The translations under genes were made by a program, and so were the position numbers. Below are positions 41,670 to 50,861 of a stretch of DNA of 64,000 nucleotides, in pieces. Below the pieces are notes generated by a model. The model did not search any database. It was given only the letters and a program-made list of their open reading frames with translations, and was not told the origin of the DNA. Each line of letters starts with the position of its first letter. Position 1 is the first letter of the stretch. The stretch covers positions 1,164,772 to 1,228,771 of the forward strand of contig NZ_FORC01000002.1 in assembly GCF_900113905.1 (NCBI RefSeq), in the 5' to 3' direction. The DNA comes from Phytopseudomonas argentinensis (GTDB taxonomy: Bacteria > Pseudomonadota > Gammaproteobacteria > Pseudomonadales > Pseudomonadaceae).

Positions 41670-42563
41670 ATGAGTCTTTTCTCGCGCTTCTTCGGCCGTC
41701 AGGACGCCGCCAATACCGACACCAGCGAACTGGTGGCCAAGCCGGACATCGAGAACCCGCCGAGCCTGCAGATCGTGTTCGGCCAGCGTCTCGATATCGG
41801 CGAGTCGCAACTGACCGCGGCCCTGCGTCGCTACCATCCGAGCATGGTTGCTGCGCGCTGCGATATTTCAGACGAGGTCGAAGCGTTCTTCGCCCTGGCC
41901 GGCTGGGGTCGCCATGTAGTGAAAATGGTCGGTTTCGATCATCCTTTTCCTGCTGACGCTCTGGAAAACTGCGTCGCCCCGGCGCACTACCCGCAACAGC
42001 TCAAGGACGAGGTACGCCAGCAGGCCAGCCATATGTTGCTGTACTACGCGGGCCATGAAACCGATCCGCTGGAGCAATATGTCGCCCTGGCTGCCGTTGC
42101 CGGTGCCCTGGCCGGTTTCGGTGCGCTGGCGGTGCTCAACGAGACCGCGCGCACCTCCTTGCCGGCTGCCGTGTTCGCTGATGAGGACATGGGCGAGCAC
42201 AGCCTGGAGATTCTCCGTGACCTGCCACTGACCATGCTGTACTGCGGCTTCGTGAAGTATCAGGTCGAGGGTGTGCAGGGTGTGTGGATGCGTACCTATG
42301 GCAGCGAGGCCTTCGGTCTACCGGATTTCGCCGCGCTGGCTGCCGGTCACCATGAAGGCCAGCGTTACATGGACATCTTCAATAATGTGCTCGGTTACCT
42401 GATTCAGAGCGGTGCGCAGATGGAGGCGGGGCACACCATGCAGATCGGTGAAAGCGAGTTCATGCGTTTGCGCGAGCCCGCCGAGGCCGAGTACTACCTG
42501 CAGGGGCCCGGGCCAGTGCTGGTGGCCGAGATCATCGCGGCGAGCGAGGTCGTCAACCCGTGA
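41670..42563 (+). CDS. DUF4261-like protein inserted between scpA and scpB
   Basis: 297-residue soluble protein of unknown function. The N-terminal SLFSRFFGRQDAANTD is basic/hydrophobic; the rest has phrases such as HPFPADALENCVAPAHYPQQ and a C-terminal NNVLGYLIQSGAQMEAGHTMQIG, which I associate with DUF4261 proteins. No membrane segment, signal peptide or catalytic motif is seen. It begins 59 bases after scpA and ends 65 bases before scpB, same strand, with its own GGACGA upstream. Base composition is like its neighbours. P. aeruginosa as I recall it lacks a gene here. Identity by pattern memory only. Confidence 0.65.
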   Translation: MSLFSRFFGRQDAANTDTSELVAKPDIENPPSLQIVFGQRLDIGESQLTAALRRYHPSMVAARCDISDEVEAFFALAGWGRHVVKMVGFDHPFPADALENCVAPAHYPQQLKDEVRQQASHMLLYYAGHETDPLEQYVALAAVAGALAGFGALAVLNETARTSLPAAVFADEDMGEHSLEILRDLPLTMLYCGFVKYQVEGVQGVWMRTYGSEAFGLPDFAALAAGHHEGQRYMDIFNNVLGYLIQSGAQMEAGHTMQIGESEFMRLREPAEAEYYLQGPGPVLVAEIIAASEVVNP

Positions 42564-42628
42564 CGGCATGGCGCGCGCTGATTTGTTAAGCTGGCGCCGC
42601 CCAGCCCCAAGCAGACCCTGCCCAGACG

Positions 42629-43456
42629 ATGAACCTGTCCGATCCCAAGCAACTTTCCACCTTGCTCGAAGGCCTGCTGCTGGCCTCCGGCAAGCCGCTG
42701 TCGTTCGAGCGGATCATGGAGCTGTTCGAGGAGGCCGAGCGCCCCGAGGCAGATGTGTTTCGCAAGGCGTTGGCGATTCTCGGCGGCAGTTGCAAAGGGC
42801 GGGCGTTCGAGCTCAAGGAGGTGGCCTCCGGTTACCGCCTGCAGATTCGCGACAGCTTTTCGCCCTGGGTCGGTCGGCTCTGGGAGGAGCGCCCGCAGCG
42901 TTACTCCCGGGCGATGCTCGAGACCCTCGCGCTGATCGCCTATCGTCAGCCGATCACCCGGGGTGAAATCGAAGAGATCCGCGGCGTGGCGGTCAACAGC
43001 CAGATCGTCAAGACCCTGCAGGAGCGCGAGTGGATTCGCGTGGTCGGCTATCGCGACGTGCCCGGGCGGCCAGCCATGTTCGCCACCACCAAGGGCTTTC
43101 TCGATCACTTCAACCTGAAGAACCTCGACGAGTTGCCGCCGCTGGCCGCGTTGCGCGAGCTGGAGCCCGAGCCGGTGCTGGCCCAGGACGACGATGACCC
43201 GGCGGTGCCGCAGAGCCTGCAGGCGCGCGCCGATCTGGCCCTGGCGGATGACGACGGCGAGCCCGAAACCGACGCTCAGGCCAAGGCCGAGACCAGCTTC
43301 GGCTCGCTGCTGGCCGAGCTGGACGCCATGGAACAGGGCCTGAAAACCGACTTCGACGATCTGGCGCGCGCTGGCGATGAGTCGAACCATGGGGAGCCGG
43401 AAACGGTCTCTAACGCTGCGGATGACCCGTCCGGCAGCGAGCGCGAAGAGACTTAA
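42629..43456 (+). CDS. scpB: Segregation and condensation protein B
   Basis: 275-residue winged-helix dimer that binds the ScpA kleisin: LSTLLEGLLLASGKPLSFERIMELF, ETLALIAYRQPITRGEIEEIRGV, and GRPAMFATTKGFLDHFNLKNLDELPPL. The C-terminal ~80 residues are a long acidic, low-complexity tail, as in other pseudomonad ScpB. The stop overlaps the beginning of the DUF1289 gene region (4 bases apart), so translation is coupled. Confidence 0.94.
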   Translation: MNLSDPKQLSTLLEGLLLASGKPLSFERIMELFEEAERPEADVFRKALAILGGSCKGRAFELKEVASGYRLQIRDSFSPWVGRLWEERPQRYSRAMLETLALIAYRQPITRGEIEEIRGVAVNSQIVKTLQEREWIRVVGYRDVPGRPAMFATTKGFLDHFNLKNLDELPPLAALRELEPEPVLAQDDDDPAVPQSLQARADLALADDDGEPETDAQAKAETSFGSLLAELDAMEQGLKTDFDDLARAGDESNHGEPETVSNAADDPSGSEREET

Positions 43457-43459
43457 TGA

Positions 43460-43639
43460 ATGAAAGACCCCTGCATCAGCGTCTGCAAATTCGATGACGG
43501 CATCTGCCTCGGTTGCGGGCGCAGCAAGGCGGAAATCAAGGCCTGGAAGAAACTCGACAAGGCCGAGCAGCGCCTGGTCGCCGCCGAGGCGGACATGCGC
43601 CTGCTGGCCATGGGCTCGAAGGCACGTTGCAAGCGTTGA
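43460..43639 (+). CDS. DUF1289 small Cys-rich protein
   Basis: 59 residues, too short for routine ORF lists: MKDPCISVCKFDDGICLGCG and then RSKAEIKAWKKLD. The C-x3-C-x6-C-x2-C pattern is that of DUF1289 (YdhL/YbaK-like) and probably binds zinc or an iron-sulfur cluster. ATG 43460 overlaps the ATGAATG run right after the scpB stop, so it is part of the scp operon. Function unknown. Confidence 0.9.
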   Translation: MKDPCISVCKFDDGICLGCGRSKAEIKAWKKLDKAEQRLVAAEADMRLLAMGSKARCKR

Positions 43640-43789
43640 TTGCGGCGCTTGCCGACAGATGGTCGCGAGACCCCGTCAGTCGCAACTATGCTCTGCTGCC
43701 AGGTGCGCTGCACACCTTATACGCGTATGATGCGCGCCCCTTCGACGACTTGATCGTCCCATCACCAGAAAACACCGGGAGGTGCCCAG

Positions 43790-44950
43790 ATGAGTGAAAC
43801 CGAAGAATACAGCCCCGCTGGCGAAAAACTGCAGAAAGTCCTGGCGCGCATGGGCCTGGCCTCGCGTCGGGAAATCGAAGCCTGGATCGCGGCTGGCCGC
43901 GTCAAGGTCAACGGCAAGGATGCATCGCTCGGCCAGCGCGTCGACCTGCATGACGCCATCGCCATCGACGGCCGCGTGCTGCGCCGCGAAGAAGCCGCCG
44001 AGACCGTGCGCCGTGTGCTGATCTACAACAAGCCCGATGGCGAGATCTGCACCCGTGACGACCCGGAAGGTCGGCCGACGGTGTTCGACCGCCTGCCGCG
44101 CCCGAAAGAGGGTCGCTGGATCAACATCGGCCGCCTGGACATCAACACTACCGGCCTGCTGATGTTCACCACCGATGGTGAGCTGGCCAACCGCCTGATG
44201 CACCCGTCCTACCAGATGGACCGCGAGTACGCGGTGCGCGTACGTGGCGAAGTCGACGAAGAGATGATCGAGCGCCTCAAGGCGGGGGTGATGCTCGAAG
44301 ACGGCCCGGCCAAGTTCACCGACATCAAGGAAGCACCCGGCGGTGAAGGTTTCAACCACTGGTACCACTGCGTGGTCATGGAAGGTCGTAACCGCGAAGT
44401 ACGCCGTCTGTGGGAATCCCAGGGCCTGGTGGTCAGCCGCCTGAAGCGCGTGCGTTTCGGCCCGGTATTCATGACTTCCGACCTGCCGATGGGCCGCTGG
44501 CGGGAAATGGGCCAGCGCGAAGTCGACATTCTCAGCGAAGAGGTTGGCCTCAAGCCGGTCGCCCTGCCGGAAATGAAGGAAAAGACCCGCGACAAGCTCG
44601 ATCGCCTGCAGCGCAAGGCGGCCAAGCCGGTTGGTCGCGGCGAGCGACCGGGCCGCGCCCTGCGACCTGCAGTTGGCAGCACTGCGCCGAGTTCGGGCAG
44701 TGGGCGCGGCTCCCGTGAAGAGTCGGGCGAGCGTCCAGCTCGGGCACCGCGCCCGCCACGTGGCGAAGCGAATCGGGGTACCCCGGTTGCCGAACGCCCC
44801 CGTGATGTGGGCAAGAAGCCTGGCAAACCGCGGGGCGAGTCGAGCGAGCGCGGGCCGCGCAAGCCGGCCGATGGCGATAAGCGGCGCAGCCGCCCGGCCG
44901 GCGATGGCCAGCGCCCAGGTTTTGGCCGTGGCAGTCGCAAGCCGCAGTGA
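43790..44950 (+). CDS. rluB: 23S rRNA pseudouridine synthase RluB
   Basis: Makes pseudouridine 2605 (E. coli numbering) in 23S rRNA. S4 RNA-binding domain at the N-terminus ([22 protein letters not shown]), catalytic [17 protein letters not shown] with the active-site Asp, and [14 protein letters not shown]. Beyond about residue 260 there is a ~125-residue Arg/Gly/Pro/Lys-rich tail, absent from the catalytic fold and common in Pseudomonas RluB, probably an RNA-contacting extension. RBS GGGAGG. A strong terminator follows. Confidence 0.94.
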   Translation: MSETEEYSPAGEKLQKVLARMGLASRREIEAWIAAGRVKVNGKDASLGQRVDLHDAIAIDGRVLRREEAAETVRRVLIYNKPDGEICTRDDPEGRPTVFDRLPRPKEGRWINIGRLDINTTGLLMFTTDGELANRLMHPSYQMDREYAVRVRGEVDEEMIERLKAGVMLEDGPAKFTDIKEAPGGEGFNHWYHCVVMEGRNREVRRLWESQGLVVSRLKRVRFGPVFMTSDLPMGRWREMGQREVDILSEEVGLKPVALPEMKEKTRDKLDRLQRKAAKPVGRGERPGRALRPAVGSTAPSSGSGRGSREESGERPARAPRPPRGEANRGTPVAERPRDVGKKPGKPRGESSERGPRKPADGDKRRSRPAGDGQRPGFGRGSRKPQ

Positions 44951-44970
44951 CAGCCTCGAGCCAGGCATAG

Positions 44971-45007
44971 AAAAAAGGGCCCCAATCCTCACGGATGGGG
45001 CCCTTTT
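44971..45007. terminator. Bidirectional intrinsic terminator between rluB and diguanylate cyclase gene
   Basis: AAAAAA then GGGCCCC-A-ATCC, loop TCAC, GGATGGGGCCC, then TTTT. The 11-bp stem (one bulged A) has a T tract on both strands, so it ends both rluB and the convergent diguanylate cyclase gene. Confidence 0.92.
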
Positions 45008-45027
45008 GCATTGGGCGTGCGCGTTTA

Positions 45028-45954
45028 TCAGCCGGCTATGGCGAGGCGGTTGCGGCCATCGCGTTTGGCGCTGTAAAGCGCCTTGTCGGCGCGCTGAAGC
45101 AGGCTGTCCGCCGACTCTCCGGCCTCCAGCGTGGCGCAGCCCAGGCTGATGGACATCTTCACTGGTTTGCCCTGGGCTACGCACTGTAAGCCCTGTACGG
45201 CCTCACGCAGTCGCTCGCCCACCAGCTGGGCGCCCTCGCGTGGCGTGCCGGACAGCAGCACCAGGAACTCCTCGCCGCCATAGCGGAAGACCATGTCGAT
45301 GTTGCGCAGCTGATCCTTAAGGGTACTGGCGACGGCCTTCAGCACTTCATCACCAGCGCTGTGGCCATGTTCGTCGTTGATGCCCTTGAAGTGGTCGATA
45401 TCCAGCATCAACAGCGATAAAGGCTGGCAGTTGCGGCGCGCCAGATCGATCTCGCGGCTGAGCATCTGATCCATGGCGACGCGGTTCCCGGTGTTGGTCA
45501 GCGGGTCACGCAGCGCGCTCTGAATCGCCACTCGGTAGAGCAGGGCGTTGCGCAGCGGATACATGAGGCTGGCCAGCAGCGATTCCAGTTGCGCAAGCTC
45601 CTGGTCGGAGAAGCGCTGGCGGCGCCGGAAGGTCAGCTCGCCCAGGTACTCGCTTTCGTGGCTGAGGCGGTAGGTGGCCGAGTGATTGGCGGGCTGGCCA
45701 ATATCCAGGCGCAGGTCGCTGCTCAGGTGTTGATAGCCCAGCGAATCCACCGCCACCAGGTGCTGCAGCTCGCGATAGAACATGTTCAGGATGCGCTCGG
45801 CATCCAGACTGGTCTGCAGTTCCAGGCCGAGGCGCTGGCGCAGTTGCGCCAGGCTGACCGGGCGGGTCTGCTCTTTTTTGCGAGATGAGAAACCGAGGCG
45901 CTGCAGTTTGGCAGCGTCGAAATCGATCGTGTTTTTCTGGCTAGGTGGAACCAT
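45028..45954 (-). CDS. GGDEF diguanylate cyclase
   Basis: 308-residue cytoplasmic c-di-GMP synthase. The N-terminal ~140 residues are a GAF-like sensor region with no membrane helix; the GGDEF domain (~145-308) has DPLTNTGNR, LDIDHFKGINDEHGH and the active GGEEF at 226-230. An RNID inhibitory site lies at 217-220, five residues before GGEEF, so product feedback is expected. Similar proteins lie near rluB/gyrA in Pseudomonas (PA3177-like). The signal sensed is unknown. Confidence 0.93.
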   Translation of the reverse strand: MVPPSQKNTIDFDAAKLQRLGFSSRKKEQTRPVSLAQLRQRLGLELQTSLDAERILNMFYRELQHLVAVDSLGYQHLSSDLRLDIGQPANHSATYRLSHESEYLGELTFRRRQRFSDQELAQLESLLASLMYPLRNALLYRVAIQSALRDPLTNTGNRVAMDQMLSREIDLARRNCQPLSLLMLDIDHFKGINDEHGHSAGDEVLKAVASTLKDQLRNIDMVFRYGGEEFLVLLSGTPREGAQLVGERLREAVQGLQCVAQGKPVKMSISLGCATLEAGESADSLLQRADKALYSAKRDGRNRLAIAG

Positions 45955-46214
45955 TTTGAGAACCTCTGGCGCTTCATTGCAGCTTCTGAGCTACAGAGCT
46001 ATTTTCGTGCCAGTCTTTTAGGCTGTTCTGAAAGCCTTGAGGTTCAATGGGTTGCGACGACTGGATGCAGGCAGAGCGCCACTGATGGCAATCGGCCGCC
46101 AGAATCACGGCAAGCAATTGCCGCTTTTATCAGTGGCCGTGACAATTTAATGTCGCAGCCGCCGCAGGATGAGAAATGCCGGGGTAGCCCTGCAATGCGC
46201 CACTTCTGCATCGC

Positions 46215-46955
46215 TTACTGGGCGTCGAATGCCTGCCCGTTGATGCCCTGGCTATCGGGACCCATGAGGTACAGGTAAACCGGCATGATGGCCTCCGGCG
46301 TCGGCCTGGTCTGCGGATCCTCGCCTGGATAGGCCTGGGCGCGCATGTCGGTACGGGTACCGCCCGGGTTGACGCTGTTGGCGCGAATGGTCGTGATGCC
46401 TTCGACTTCGTCGGCCATCACCTGCATCAAGCCTTCCGTGGCGAACTTCGACACCGCGTAGGCGCCCCAGTAGGCGCGGCCCTTGCGACCGACGCTGCTG
46501 GAGGTGAACACCACCGAGGCATCGGCGGACAGCTTGAGCAGCGGCAGCAGCGTACTGGTGAGCATGAACATGGCGTTGACGTTGACCTGCATGACGCGCA
46601 TGAAGTTTTCCCCGGACAACTGCTCCAGCGGCGTGCGCGGGCCAATGATCGAAGCGTTGTGCAACAGGCCGTCGAGTTTGCCGAACTCCTTTTCGATCAT
46701 CGCCGCCAGCTCGTTGTACTGGTGCGGCAGCGCGTTTTCCAGGTCGAACGGAATCACCACCGGCTGTGGGTGGCCGGCTTGCTCGATGGCGTCATAGGTG
46801 CGCGCCAGGTTCTCTTCGCTCTTGCCCAGCAGCAGCACGCTGGCGCCGTGGGCCGCGTAGGTGCGGGCGGCAGTCGCACCAATACCTCGTCCGGCGCCAG
46901 TCACCAGGATCACGCGATCCTTGAGCAGGTCGGGGCGGGCGCTGTAATCGAACAT
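46215..46955 (-). CDS. yciK: YciK family short-chain oxidoreductase
   Basis: 246-residue classical SDR: VTGAGRGIGATAARTYAAHGA, NNAG-like HNASIIGP, FTSSSVGRKGRAYWGAYAVSKFA (Ser, Tyr, Lys catalytic), and SVNPGGTRTDMRAQAYP. YciK homologues lie after mupP in Pseudomonas; substrate unknown. It is the last gene of the usual ubiG-mupP-yciK run, 117 bases after mupP. Confidence 0.9.
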   Translation of the reverse strand: MFDYSARPDLLKDRVILVTGAGRGIGATAARTYAAHGASVLLLGKSEENLARTYDAIEQAGHPQPVVIPFDLENALPHQYNELAAMIEKEFGKLDGLLHNASIIGPRTPLEQLSGENFMRVMQVNVNAMFMLTSTLLPLLKLSADASVVFTSSSVGRKGRAYWGAYAVSKFATEGLMQVMADEVEGITTIRANSVNPGGTRTDMRAQAYPGEDPQTRPTPEAIMPVYLYLMGPDSQGINGQAFDAQ

Positions 46956-47072
46956 GGAAGATCCTTGATTTCAAATGTTGCATTAGGTGAAGCCCGCCAC
47001 TGACACAGCAGGCTTATCCGGGCTCATGGACACTTGGGAAGCACCGGCAGCCGCCAGGAGGACGGCGACGAC

Positions 47073-47744
47073 TCAGCAGCTGCACAACGCCTGATCGAGC
47101 ACCTGGCGCAGTTCCAGCGGATGGTCGATGACCACGTCGGCGCCCCAGTGGCGAGGGTTGTCGTCGGGATGGATATAGCCGTAGGTGACCGCCGCGGTCT
47201 TGGTGCCGGCGTCGCGGCCGGATTCGATGTCGCGCAGGTCGTCGCCGACGAACAGCACGCTGGCGGGGTCGAGCTTGAGGGTCGAGCAGGCCAGGATCAT
47301 CGGTTCGGGGTCTGGCTTGCTGCGGGTCACGTGATCCGGGCAGATCAGGATCGAGGAGCGCTCGGCCAGCCCCAGGCGCTGCATGATCGGCTCGGCGAAG
47401 CGCAGTGGCTTGTTGGTCACCACGCCCCAGATCAGCCTGGCCCGTTCGATATCCTCGAGCAGCGCTTCGATACCGTCGTAGGGGCGGGTCAGCACCGCGC
47501 AGTGCTCCTGATAACGCTCGAGAAACTCCAGGCGCAGGGCTTCGAAGCCCGGATTCATCGGGTCGATATCGAAGGCGTTGATGATCATCGCCCTCGCGCC
47601 GCCCGATACGTGGTCACGAATCAGCTTTTCTTCCACCGGCGGTAGCCCGCGTTCGGCGCGCATGGCCTGGCAGATGGCGATGAAGTCCGGCGCGCTGTCG
47701 AGCAGCGTGCCATCCATGTCGAAAAGAACCGCGCGCAAGCGCAT
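47073..47744 (-). CDS. mupP: MurNAc-6-phosphate phosphatase MupP
   Basis: 223-residue HAD-superfamily phosphatase that turns MurNAc-6-phosphate into MurNAc in the Pseudomonas peptidoglycan recycling pathway (with AnmK, AmgK, MurU). Motifs: [24 protein letters not shown], and [20 protein letters not shown]. The frame extends to 47801; ATG 47744 with AAGGAGG is clear. Normally it directly follows ubiG; here ~8.7 kb of hpx-type genes lies between. Confidence 0.92.
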   Translation of the reverse strand: MRLRAVLFDMDGTLLDSAPDFIAICQAMRAERGLPPVEEKLIRDHVSGGARAMIINAFDIDPMNPGFEALRLEFLERYQEHCAVLTRPYDGIEALLEDIERARLIWGVVTNKPLRFAEPIMQRLGLAERSSILICPDHVTRSKPDPEPMILACSTLKLDPASVLFVGDDLRDIESGRDAGTKTAAVTYGYIHPDDNPRHWGADVVIDHPLELRQVLDQALCSC

Positions 47745-47893
47745 CAGGCCTCCTTGGAGTTCGAGTCTAGCGTTGGCGTGTGCCCGCACTGGATTGGGCA
47801 ACGGTCATGAAGCGCATGTTGCCAGTTTACGGCGCCCGATGGGGCGGCACAGGTGCTCCTACTGTATGTCAGTTTGTCGCAGTGTGCAGCCGC

Positions 47894-48277
47894 TCAGCTC
47901 ATCAGGCTGACCTGGGCGGCGACGATGCGCCACTGGCCGTCCAGTCTTACCCAGCTCTGCTGCTGGCGGCCGATGCGCTGGCTGCCTTCGCGGGTGAACT
48001 CGGTGCTGCATACGGCGAAGTCCTCGCCGTAGGTGGTGATCACCGTATTGCGCAATTCGCGGTGCAGGCCGGCGGCTGGTCGCGCGGCTCGGAATGCACG
48101 GACCTCGTCGATCCCGTAGAGGTTCTCGGCGGCTCCCAGGCGAACCGTGCGCGGGTCGTGCCAGAACAGCTCGTCGAGCACGGCGATATCATTGCTGATC
48201 AACGCCTGTTCGTAGCGCTGGAAGGCAGCGGTGACTTCTGCCTGCACGGCGGGCAGGTCCAGTTGTTCAGGGTTCAT
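47894..48277 (-). CDS. hpxZ: AtzH-like oxalurate catabolism protein HpxZ
   Basis: 127-residue NTF2/SnoaL-like protein of the DUF3225/AtzH family: VTAAFQRYEQALISNDIAVLDELFW, HDPRTVRLGAAENLYG, and the C-terminal GQWRIVAAQVSLM. HpxZ is encoded with hpxX and hpxY in Klebsiella oxalurate catabolism; the related AtzH is a decarboxylating amidohydrolase for 1,3-dicarboxyurea. Last gene of the minus-strand hpxX-Y-Z operon; only four bases separate it from hpxY. Its reaction here is not proven. Confidence 0.82.
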   Translation of the reverse strand: MNPEQLDLPAVQAEVTAAFQRYEQALISNDIAVLDELFWHDPRTVRLGAAENLYGIDEVRAFRAARPAAGLHRELRNTVITTYGEDFAVCSTEFTREGSQRIGRQQQSWVRLDGQWRIVAAQVSLMS

Positions 48278-48281
48278 GGCT

Positions 48282-49676
48282 TCACTCCAGATTCACGGCT
48301 TGGACTTGCGCGATGCCCATGCGCTCCAAGGCTGCGGCAGCACGCAGGCATGCGTCTTCGCGAAATGGCGCGGCGATCAGTTGCACGCCAATCGGCAGGC
48401 CGGCGGCTGTGCGCAGCGGCGCGCTGACCACCGGCAGGCCGAGAAAGGAAATCGGCTGCGCCAGCATGCCCATGCTGGCGCGGGTGGGCAGGTCGACGCC
48501 ATTGAGGCGCAGGGTTTCCTGGCCAATGGGCGTCGCGCTGGTGGGCGTCGCGGGGGCGATCAGCACATCGATGCCATTGAACAGCGGCAGTACCTGCTGC
48601 TGGAAGTGACGCCGGAAGCGCTGGGCCTGGACGTACCAGGCGGCGGGAATCATCGCGCCGGCCAGCAGCCGTTCGCGCGACAGCGGCTCGAAGACTTCCG
48701 GTGAGTTACGCAGCGCCGGCAGGTAGGTGTTGCCGCCCTCGCTGGCGCTGATGATGAACGCCGAGGTGCGGGCCAGCTCGGCGTCCGCCAGGGTGATTTC
48801 TTCGCTGGCGTTCAGGGCCTTGGCGGCCCGGGCTACGGCATCGCGGGCGCTGTCGTCGCACCACTGCTGGAAGTAGCCGCCCAGTACGCCAACGCGCAGG
48901 CCGCCCAGACCCTGCTCGAGGAGCGCCGATACCGCTTGCGTGGGCTGGCTGGCCTGAAAACCGTCTGCAGGATCATGCCCTTGCAGCGCGTCGTACACCG
49001 CGGCGAGGTCGGCGGTGCTGCGCGCCAGCGGCCCGATATGATCGAGACTGCCCACGAAGGGATGCGAGCCGCTGCGCGCCAGCCGGCCAAAGGTGGGCTT
49101 GAGCCCGAAGATCCCGCACAGCGAGGCCGGTACGCGAATCGAACCGTTGGTGTCGCTGCCCAGGGAGAAAGTCACCAGCCCGGCGGCGACTGCCGCTGCC
49201 GAGCCGCCGGAGGAGCCGCCGGCAATGCGCGACAGGTCATGGGGGTTGCGGGTCGCGCCGAAATGGGTGTTTTCCGTAGTGAAGCCATAGGCATAGGCAT
49301 CCATGTTGAGCATGCCCGAGAGCAGGGCGCCGCTGGCTGACAGCTGGCGCACGGCCCAGGCGTCGGCCTGCGCGGGCGGTCGGTTCTGGAACAGCCGCGC
49401 GCCGGCCAGGGTCGAATAGCCGGCGACGTCGAACAGGTTCTTCACTGCATAGGGCACCGCTGCCAATGGCGGCAGGGACGAGCCTTCCCGTCGCTGGCGA
49501 TCCAGCCGCTCGGCCTCGTCGCGCATGCGCTGCCCGGTGATCTGCGTCCAGGCGTTGATCGCCGGATTCTGGCGCTCGATGGCTGCCAGGCTGTGCTCGG
49601 TGATTTCCCCGGCGCTGAGTTCGCCGGCCGCCAGGGCCTTTCTGAGTTCGCTGATGGAAAGCAGGGCGGGATTCAT
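48282..49676 (-). CDS. hpxY: AtzE family amidohydrolase HpxY
   Basis: 464-residue amidase-signature enzyme. Catalytic residues are readable: Lys79 in [10 protein letters not shown], cis-Ser155 in GGSSGGSA and nucleophile Ser179 in [10 protein letters not shown]. The AtzE subgroup, acting with the small AtzG/HpxX protein, hydrolyses ureido/biuret carboxylates such as 1-carboxybiuret; in hpx clusters the presumed substrate is oxalurate or a derivative. Starts overlapping the hpxX stop by four bases. Generic indole-acetamide hydrolase calls would be less specific. Confidence 0.87.
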   Translation of the reverse strand: MNPALLSISELRKALAAGELSAGEITEHSLAAIERQNPAINAWTQITGQRMRDEAERLDRQRREGSSLPPLAAVPYAVKNLFDVAGYSTLAGARLFQNRPPAQADAWAVRQLSASGALLSGMLNMDAYAYGFTTENTHFGATRNPHDLSRIAGGSSGGSAAAVAAGLVTFSLGSDTNGSIRVPASLCGIFGLKPTFGRLARSGSHPFVGSLDHIGPLARSTADLAAVYDALQGHDPADGFQASQPTQAVSALLEQGLGGLRVGVLGGYFQQWCDDSARDAVARAAKALNASEEITLADAELARTSAFIISASEGGNTYLPALRNSPEVFEPLSRERLLAGAMIPAAWYVQAQRFRRHFQQQVLPLFNGIDVLIAPATPTSATPIGQETLRLNGVDLPTRASMGMLAQPISFLGLPVVSAPLRTAAGLPIGVQLIAAPFREDACLRAAAALERMGIAQVQAVNLE

Positions 49677-49861
49677 GCCTGGTATACCCCGGCGACTTCC
49701 AGTCGGTCATCGAGCGTGAATTCCATCAGCGGCGCTGCCATCGCGGCGATGCGGCTGAACTGGGTCAGCAGTTCGTGGCGACGTGCGTCGTCCAGCTCCA
49801 GGGCCAGAACCTGTTCCATCTGGGCGACATAGGCGGCCCAGTCGAGCGTGATCGGGGGCAT
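49673..49861 (-). CDS. hpxX: AtzG-like/HpxX small subunit (DUF4089)
   Basis: 62-residue helical protein: DWAAYVAQMEQVLALELDDARRHEL and RIAAMAAPLMEFTLDD, the GatC-like AtzG/HpxX family that wraps AtzE-type amidases. ATG 49861 has AAGGAGATCACC; an upstream in-frame Met at 49894 lacks a site. First gene of hpxX-Y-Z; four-base overlap with hpxY supports stoichiometric synthesis. Confidence 0.82.
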   Translation of the reverse strand: MPPITLDWAAYVAQMEQVLALELDDARRHELLTQFSRIAAMAAPLMEFTLDDRLEVAGVYQA

Positions 49862-49966
49862 GGTGATCTCCTTGCGAAGGTGGCGGCTTGGCACCTCGGG
49901 TGCGGGGCGATGAATTTCTGCGCGGCGACTTCAGGCTGGCAGGTGACTTCCTATATCATCGACTGA

Positions 49967-49983
49967 ATGAAACGAAAGTTACA
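49967..49983. promoter_or_regulatory. Candidate HpxU operator in the divergent promoter region
   Basis: ATGAAACGAAAG (49967-49978) followed by TTACA. TGAAAC-N4-GTTACA is a near-perfect dyad. It lies 8 bases after a TATCAT -10-like element (49954-49959), between hpxX (-) and the regulator gene (+). The same 12-mer occurs inverted at 51056-51067. Confidence 0.55.
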
Positions 49984-49993
49984 AGGCGCCGCC

Positions 49994-50833
49994 ATGACTC
50001 GACTCGATGAACGTTTGCGCAGCCACTATTCCCAGCTTGCGCCCCAGGAGCAGCGTATTGCTGACTTCGTACTCGACCACTATGACGACCTGGTCAGCTA
50101 CAACAGCGCCGAGCTGGCCCGGCTCGCCGGGGTCTCCAAGGCCACCGTCAGCCGGTTGTTCAAGCGCCTGGGCTACGAGAAGTACAAGGACATGCGCGAG
50201 GAGCAGCGCAGCCTGCGCCATAGCGGCATGCCGGTGGCCGACAGTCGCGACGTAGTGCAGGGCAACACCTTGCTGGCCCGCCATTACAAGCAGGAGATGG
50301 CCAACCTTGCCCAGTGGGTGAATGCCATCGACGCCGAGCAGTTCGGTGAAGTGGTGCAGGCGCTGGGCAGCAGCAAGCGGGTTTTCGTCGTCGGCATGCG
50401 CAATGCCTTTCCCGTGGCCCTGCACCTGCGCCAGCAGTTGCTGCAGGTGCGCAGTGGCGTCCAGGTGCTGCCCCAGCCAGGGCAGACATTGGCCGAGGAG
50501 CTGGTCGAGCTGACCGCCGAAGACATGGTGGTGGTGCTCGGATTCAGGCGCCGCCCGCGGATCATCCGCCCGCTTCTGCACGTGCTGCAGGCACAGCAGG
50601 TGCCGACCCTGGTGATCTGCGAACCCCAGGCCCGGGGCATCATCGAACTGGCGCGCTGGCATCTGTGCGCGCCACTGGACAGCGTGTCGGCATTCGACAG
50701 CTACGCCAGTGCCAATAGCCTGATCAACCTGCTGGTCAACGCGCTGTTGCACGAGCAGCTGGCCCGTGGCCGCCAGCGCATTCATCAGATCGCCGAGTTG
50801 TATGGGCAACTGGACGAGCTGGAACAGCGTTAG
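49994..50833 (+). CDS. MurR/RpiR family regulator of the hpx region (HpxU-like)
   Basis: 279-residue regulator: N-terminal RpiR helix-turn-helix (LAPQEQRIADFVLDHYDDLVSYNSAELARLAGVSKATVSRLFKRLGY is the signature region) and a C-terminal SIS sugar-phosphate-isomerase-like ligand domain (FVVGMRNAFPVALHLRQQLL). RpiR proteins of hpx clusters (HpxU) sense a purine-degradation intermediate. The frame opens at ATG 49967, but that ATG lies inside the candidate operator and lacks a ribosome site; ATG 49994 is preferred. An intrinsic terminator follows, separating it from the transporter operon. Confidence 0.85.
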   Translation: MTRLDERLRSHYSQLAPQEQRIADFVLDHYDDLVSYNSAELARLAGVSKATVSRLFKRLGYEKYKDMREEQRSLRHSGMPVADSRDVVQGNTLLARHYKQEMANLAQWVNAIDAEQFGEVVQALGSSKRVFVVGMRNAFPVALHLRQQLLQVRSGVQVLPQPGQTLAEELVELTAEDMVVVLGFRRRPRIIRPLLHVLQAQQVPTLVICEPQARGIIELARWHLCAPLDSVSAFDSYASANSLINLLVNALLHEQLARGRQRIHQIAELYGQLDELEQR

Positions 50834-50861
50834 TGCGCTTTCGTGGTGCGCGAAAACGCAA

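Noticed and set aside
43676..45184. Minus-strand frame of ~500 codons opposite rluB
   Set aside because: Crosses the bidirectional terminator and is antisense to RluB; repetitive Ala/Arg/Pro composition only.
45955..46214. 260-base gap between the diguanylate cyclase and yciK genes as a possible RNA gene
   Set aside because: No strong stem-loop with T tract or known RNA pattern could be recognised; probably the cyclase promoter region.
49967..49993. Upstream ATG as start of the RpiR regulator
   Set aside because: No ribosome site, and the ATG forms part of the duplicated 12-base motif; the downstream ATG gives the usual family N-terminus.
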